Shown one piece after another: positions 61,755 to 64,000 of a stretch of DNA of 64,000 bases; position 1 is the stretch's first letter, and each line of letters opens with the position of its first letter. The notes below the pieces were generated by a model. The model ran no database searches. It was not told where the DNA came from and was given only the letters and a program-made list of their open reading frames with translations. A program made the position numbers and the translations under genes. The stretch is from Halichondria panicea (taxonomy: Eukaryota; Porifera; Demospongiae; Suberitida; Halichondriidae). Location of the stretch: the NCBI RefSeq assembly GCF_963675165.1, contig NC_087383.1:2138979-2202978 (forward strand), read 5' to 3'.

Positions 61755-62102
61755 TACACCATTTTGGATGGTCGATAAATTTCCCTAGCTATACATGACA
61801 TGTCGACATTGTACTGTACAGGTACATCTCTGAAATAGTCGTCTAACCCGTTTCTCTCTCTTTTGCAGGCTCTGACACAGTCTCAGAGCGAGGTACTCTC
61901 CAATATTGTCCAGATGGTCAGGGGAGGTTTGAACAAAGAAGAGCAGCTTGTCTATATTAGCAGACACAGGTACGTGTGGGTGTTTGAGGGTACTCTGGGA
62001 AGAGCCCATCAACCAGCCGTTTGTAGCGAGGTTTGGGGCAGCAGAAGCACGTCGCCATAGCTAGATCTAGTTCTGTGTCTTGATTGATTGTAGACCTAGC
62101 AT

Positions 62103-62729
62103 TTATTTGTAAAACGTAGAGCAGAGGTTTTTATGTAATATGTTGGCAACCCTGCGCTTTCTTCTGGGTTTCTCACCCGTATCGTTTGAGGTACCCCCGA
62201 ACGAGTCGGGTAAGAACTCAGCTAGTTCGATAAATTCCCCTTTTTCCGATTTTTTAGATAGTTTGTCGGGAATGGGGATGGCATTCTGGCCTACATTGAC
62301 CGTATATGGAATAATGCTTGGTATCGTCGGTAATGTGGGGAGGCTCATGCGGATTTGAGTACGGGGGGCACTAGTGGATACGAGGGGAACATGTGCTAGT
62401 GAGGTACTTGACATACCTGCCGTTCCGGTGCTGACAACAGGGCCTGAGGTGGGACTCCGTGGGGTACCCGAGCCGGAAGCAGAGATGGTTGGGATCGAGG
62501 GTGGGACTGATGGTGAGACTGATGAGGGGCCGGCTGTGGGGCTGTGTTGTTGGACTGCTGCCTGAATCCGCTGGTCCATTGCGGTGATGATCGTTGGTAA
62601 CACCGCGCCGAGGGCTGCCTGGACAGAATTGGCAATCATGGTGTTGAGAGTTGTCGGAGTTGTCGTCGGGTTGGTGGAACTGATCGGCGGTGTTCCAGTT
62701 GAGGATGTGCTCGAGGAGGTAGTGGTCAT
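62103..62729 (-). pseudogene. Gag-like retroelement ORF, truncated (unit 3)
   Basis: ATG 62729-62727. 208 codons: Ser/Thr/Pro-rich start, IPIPDKLSKKSEKGEFIELA, LPDSFGGTSNDTGEKPRRKR, VANIL, then host sequence to a chance stop. The frame is intact where the 21-kb copy is shifted, but the WIQYDR region and zinc knuckle are missing. It begins just upstream of EFR3 exon 1 and is divergent from NLR6. Confidence 0.7.
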
Positions 62730-62929
62730 CTTCTTATAGAGAATTACAGGATAGATCAGCAAGGGAAATCTTGAGAATTATAGGGAAGAGAAGTTTTCTA
62801 ATTTGTTTGTTCTTTCACTGACTGCCTGACCACGTGTTCCTTGCGCATGCCAGTACCTAGTCTCATGAATCATCCGCCGTTCTTTTGGAGGTTTTGTCTC
62901 AAATGTCTTTGGTGGGTGTGGTATTAAAT

Positions 62930-62984
62930 GCAAAAGTGGGTGTATCTCAGTCTTAGATATCTGAGATACACCCACTTTTTTTGC
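62930..62984. repeat. Hairpin repeat upstream of NLR6
   Basis: Same hairpin as at 429-485, with two fewer A in the left arm. Confidence 0.85.
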
Positions 62985-63060
62985 AAGTCATGCAAAAACA
63001 ACAACACACCCAATATATTTCAGAGAGAGCTAGCTGCAAGGCACAGATTTATTTGCTGGA

Positions 63061-64000
63061 ATGGCCACTAAAGAGCAGAACCAAGGTATAAAGACTGTCA
63101 TGTTTCCTATAAAGGATAAACCCAATGATTGCTAAAGCATAAAACCCTCATTGGTGATTGCTAACCTTGTGTGCTTGCTATCTATTTCAGAGCTCACAAT
63201 TGACGATCTGAAGACAGAAATGAAACTGACTGATGAGCAGCTCAATACAGCAATAAAGGAACCAGATCTACCCGAGTTAGCAGCATGTTTCGACAATGTT
63301 CACAAAGGCTATCTTGAAAAATTGGAGCTCTCACCTGGAGAGCAAACTGACGTGAGGACTAGAGCATATGTAGATGGCACTCTGGCAGGAATGTTGCTGG
63401 CTTTGAAATTCTGGATTCTGACCAACGGACAAGACGCCACTTTCCAAGCTCTGCTACTCATCATACTCTCCCTGCTCAAAGAAGACGTTGCTGTTCGAGT
63501 GTGCAAGTACTTGTCTGACAAATGTGAGTCTGTCATGTGAGAGTGCATGTGGTCATTGTGGTACCATACGTTGTGGGAGTGATTGCAACCAAATAAGGGA
63601 CTTTCAACTTAATTGCTATTGTTACACATACAATTCTCTATTAACTATCACCAGGAATGGTACTCACCTATTGTTTTGTTTCCCCAGACTCCACCACCTC
63701 GTGTCCCCCCTCCCGAGAGAGGGTCCTGCTGAACCACAAGCTGTCCTCGTACAGGGACTACCTACAAAGTCGCTACAGAGCACGAGTATCCACATCAGCC
63801 ATACAATGGCCTCCTGTTCCAACAAACAAAGTCTTCAAACTGGCAATGATTCAGAAGGAGAAAATACAGAGAGGAAGAATCGACGATGAATTTGTTAGGC
63901 TATCAATCACAGGAAAAATCGACGATATTTTACTTCAAAAAACTCCGGTTAACTTGACTAACATTTTCTCTGAGATTGGAAATAGACGAAACTTTGTGTT
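63061..64000 (+). CDS. DEATH-NACHT-LRR receptor NLR6 (cut by window end)
   Basis: Exons 63061-63085, 63191-63523 and 63688 onward, with the same phases as NLR1. The DEATH exon is identical in protein to NLR1 and NLR3. Exon 3 is open to the window edge, just before Walker A. Over 940 bases it differs from NLR1 at only a few positions (for example ATACAATGG for ACACAATGG). The LRR half, where the variation between copies lies, is not visible. Confidence 0.88.

Larger units (their letters stand above)
53221..62058 (-). pseudogene. EFR3-like gene, longest copy (unit 3, exons 1-10)
   Basis: Exons: 61848-62058, 61105-61255, 60727-60851, 60415-60570, 60096-60218, 58805-58886, 55559-55694, 54817-55096, 53826-54038, 53221-53639. 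In order they give the EFR3 N-terminus (MATCFCCPKPRYKRLVDGLF), the FVKFAEREEGN segment, LWISDKEFTAGVYIIVVEAM, LVDHLDARVKESWETKQGIL, HLRISIETVSEGPSDL … LPDYHKPDIL and LWHRLVDHHANKDKI. Exon 2 has the full HIMATNS form. Lesions: a net gain of five bases in exon 1 (CGTA insertion plus one T) and one extra G in exon 10. The C-terminal exons are absent. Introns carry five later transposon insertions and a large minisatellite. It is probably a pseudogene unless the indels are sequence errors. Confidence 0.8.

Noticed and set aside
53221-62058. HEAT-like exons first considered as tuberin or huntingtin
   Set aside because: The Cys-rich start and the FVKFAEREEGNTPYHRQYDF and DHMNKIVPPFLFNM segments match EFR3 in order and spacing.

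Overview
This looks like nuclear DNA from a marine sponge, probably a demosponge. The genes are split by GT-AG introns, none is bacterial in layout, and intergenic DNA is full of small inverted-repeat transposons, microsatellites and minisatellites. The plus-strand genes encode DEATH-NACHT-LRR (NLR-type) receptors of the kind known to be expanded in sponges such as Amphimedon queenslandica. The species is an inference; I could not search a database.

The window is a nested tandem array of segmental duplications. The basic module, left to right, is: the 5' end of a Gag-like retroelement ORF (minus), a hairpin repeat, an NLR gene (plus), remnants of an IQGAP-like 3' end (minus), remnants of a kinesin-7 (CENP-E-like) gene (minus), and exons of an EFR3-like gene (minus). 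The next Gag-like fragment follows and the cycle restarts. Unit 1 (about 1-21.8 kb) has intact NLR1, truncated NLR2, two IQGAP/kinesin blocks and a decayed EFR3 (exons 3-10). Unit 2 (21.8-47.5 kb) has intact NLR3, internally deleted NLR4, two IQGAP/kinesin blocks including recognisable kinesin-7 motor exons, and an in-frame EFR3 5' half (exons 1-6). Unit 3 (47.5-62.8 kb) has the NLR5 remnant, one IQGAP/kinesin block and the longest EFR3 copy (exons 1-10, frameshifted). Unit 4 starts at 62.8 kb with NLR6, cut by the window end. Bases 1-1500 and about 62500-64000 are almost identical.

Only NLR1, NLR3 and the visible part of NLR6 read as complete genes: an 8-codon first exon, a DEATH-domain exon, and one long NACHT plus leucine-rich-repeat exon. 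NLR1 and NLR3 are nearly identical in flanks, introns and most exon sequence. They differ sharply at predicted solvent-exposed residues of the LRR strands and in one NACHT block. This is the pattern expected of a recognition receptor family diversifying by selection and sequence exchange.

Because the units are near-identical, each later transposon insertion has an empty site in a sister unit. At least five element families can be given ends and target-site duplications this way. Two minisatellites (28-bp and 39-41-bp units) and a (CA)n tract have expanded in single units. One duplication breakpoint lies inside the 39-41-bp minisatellite.
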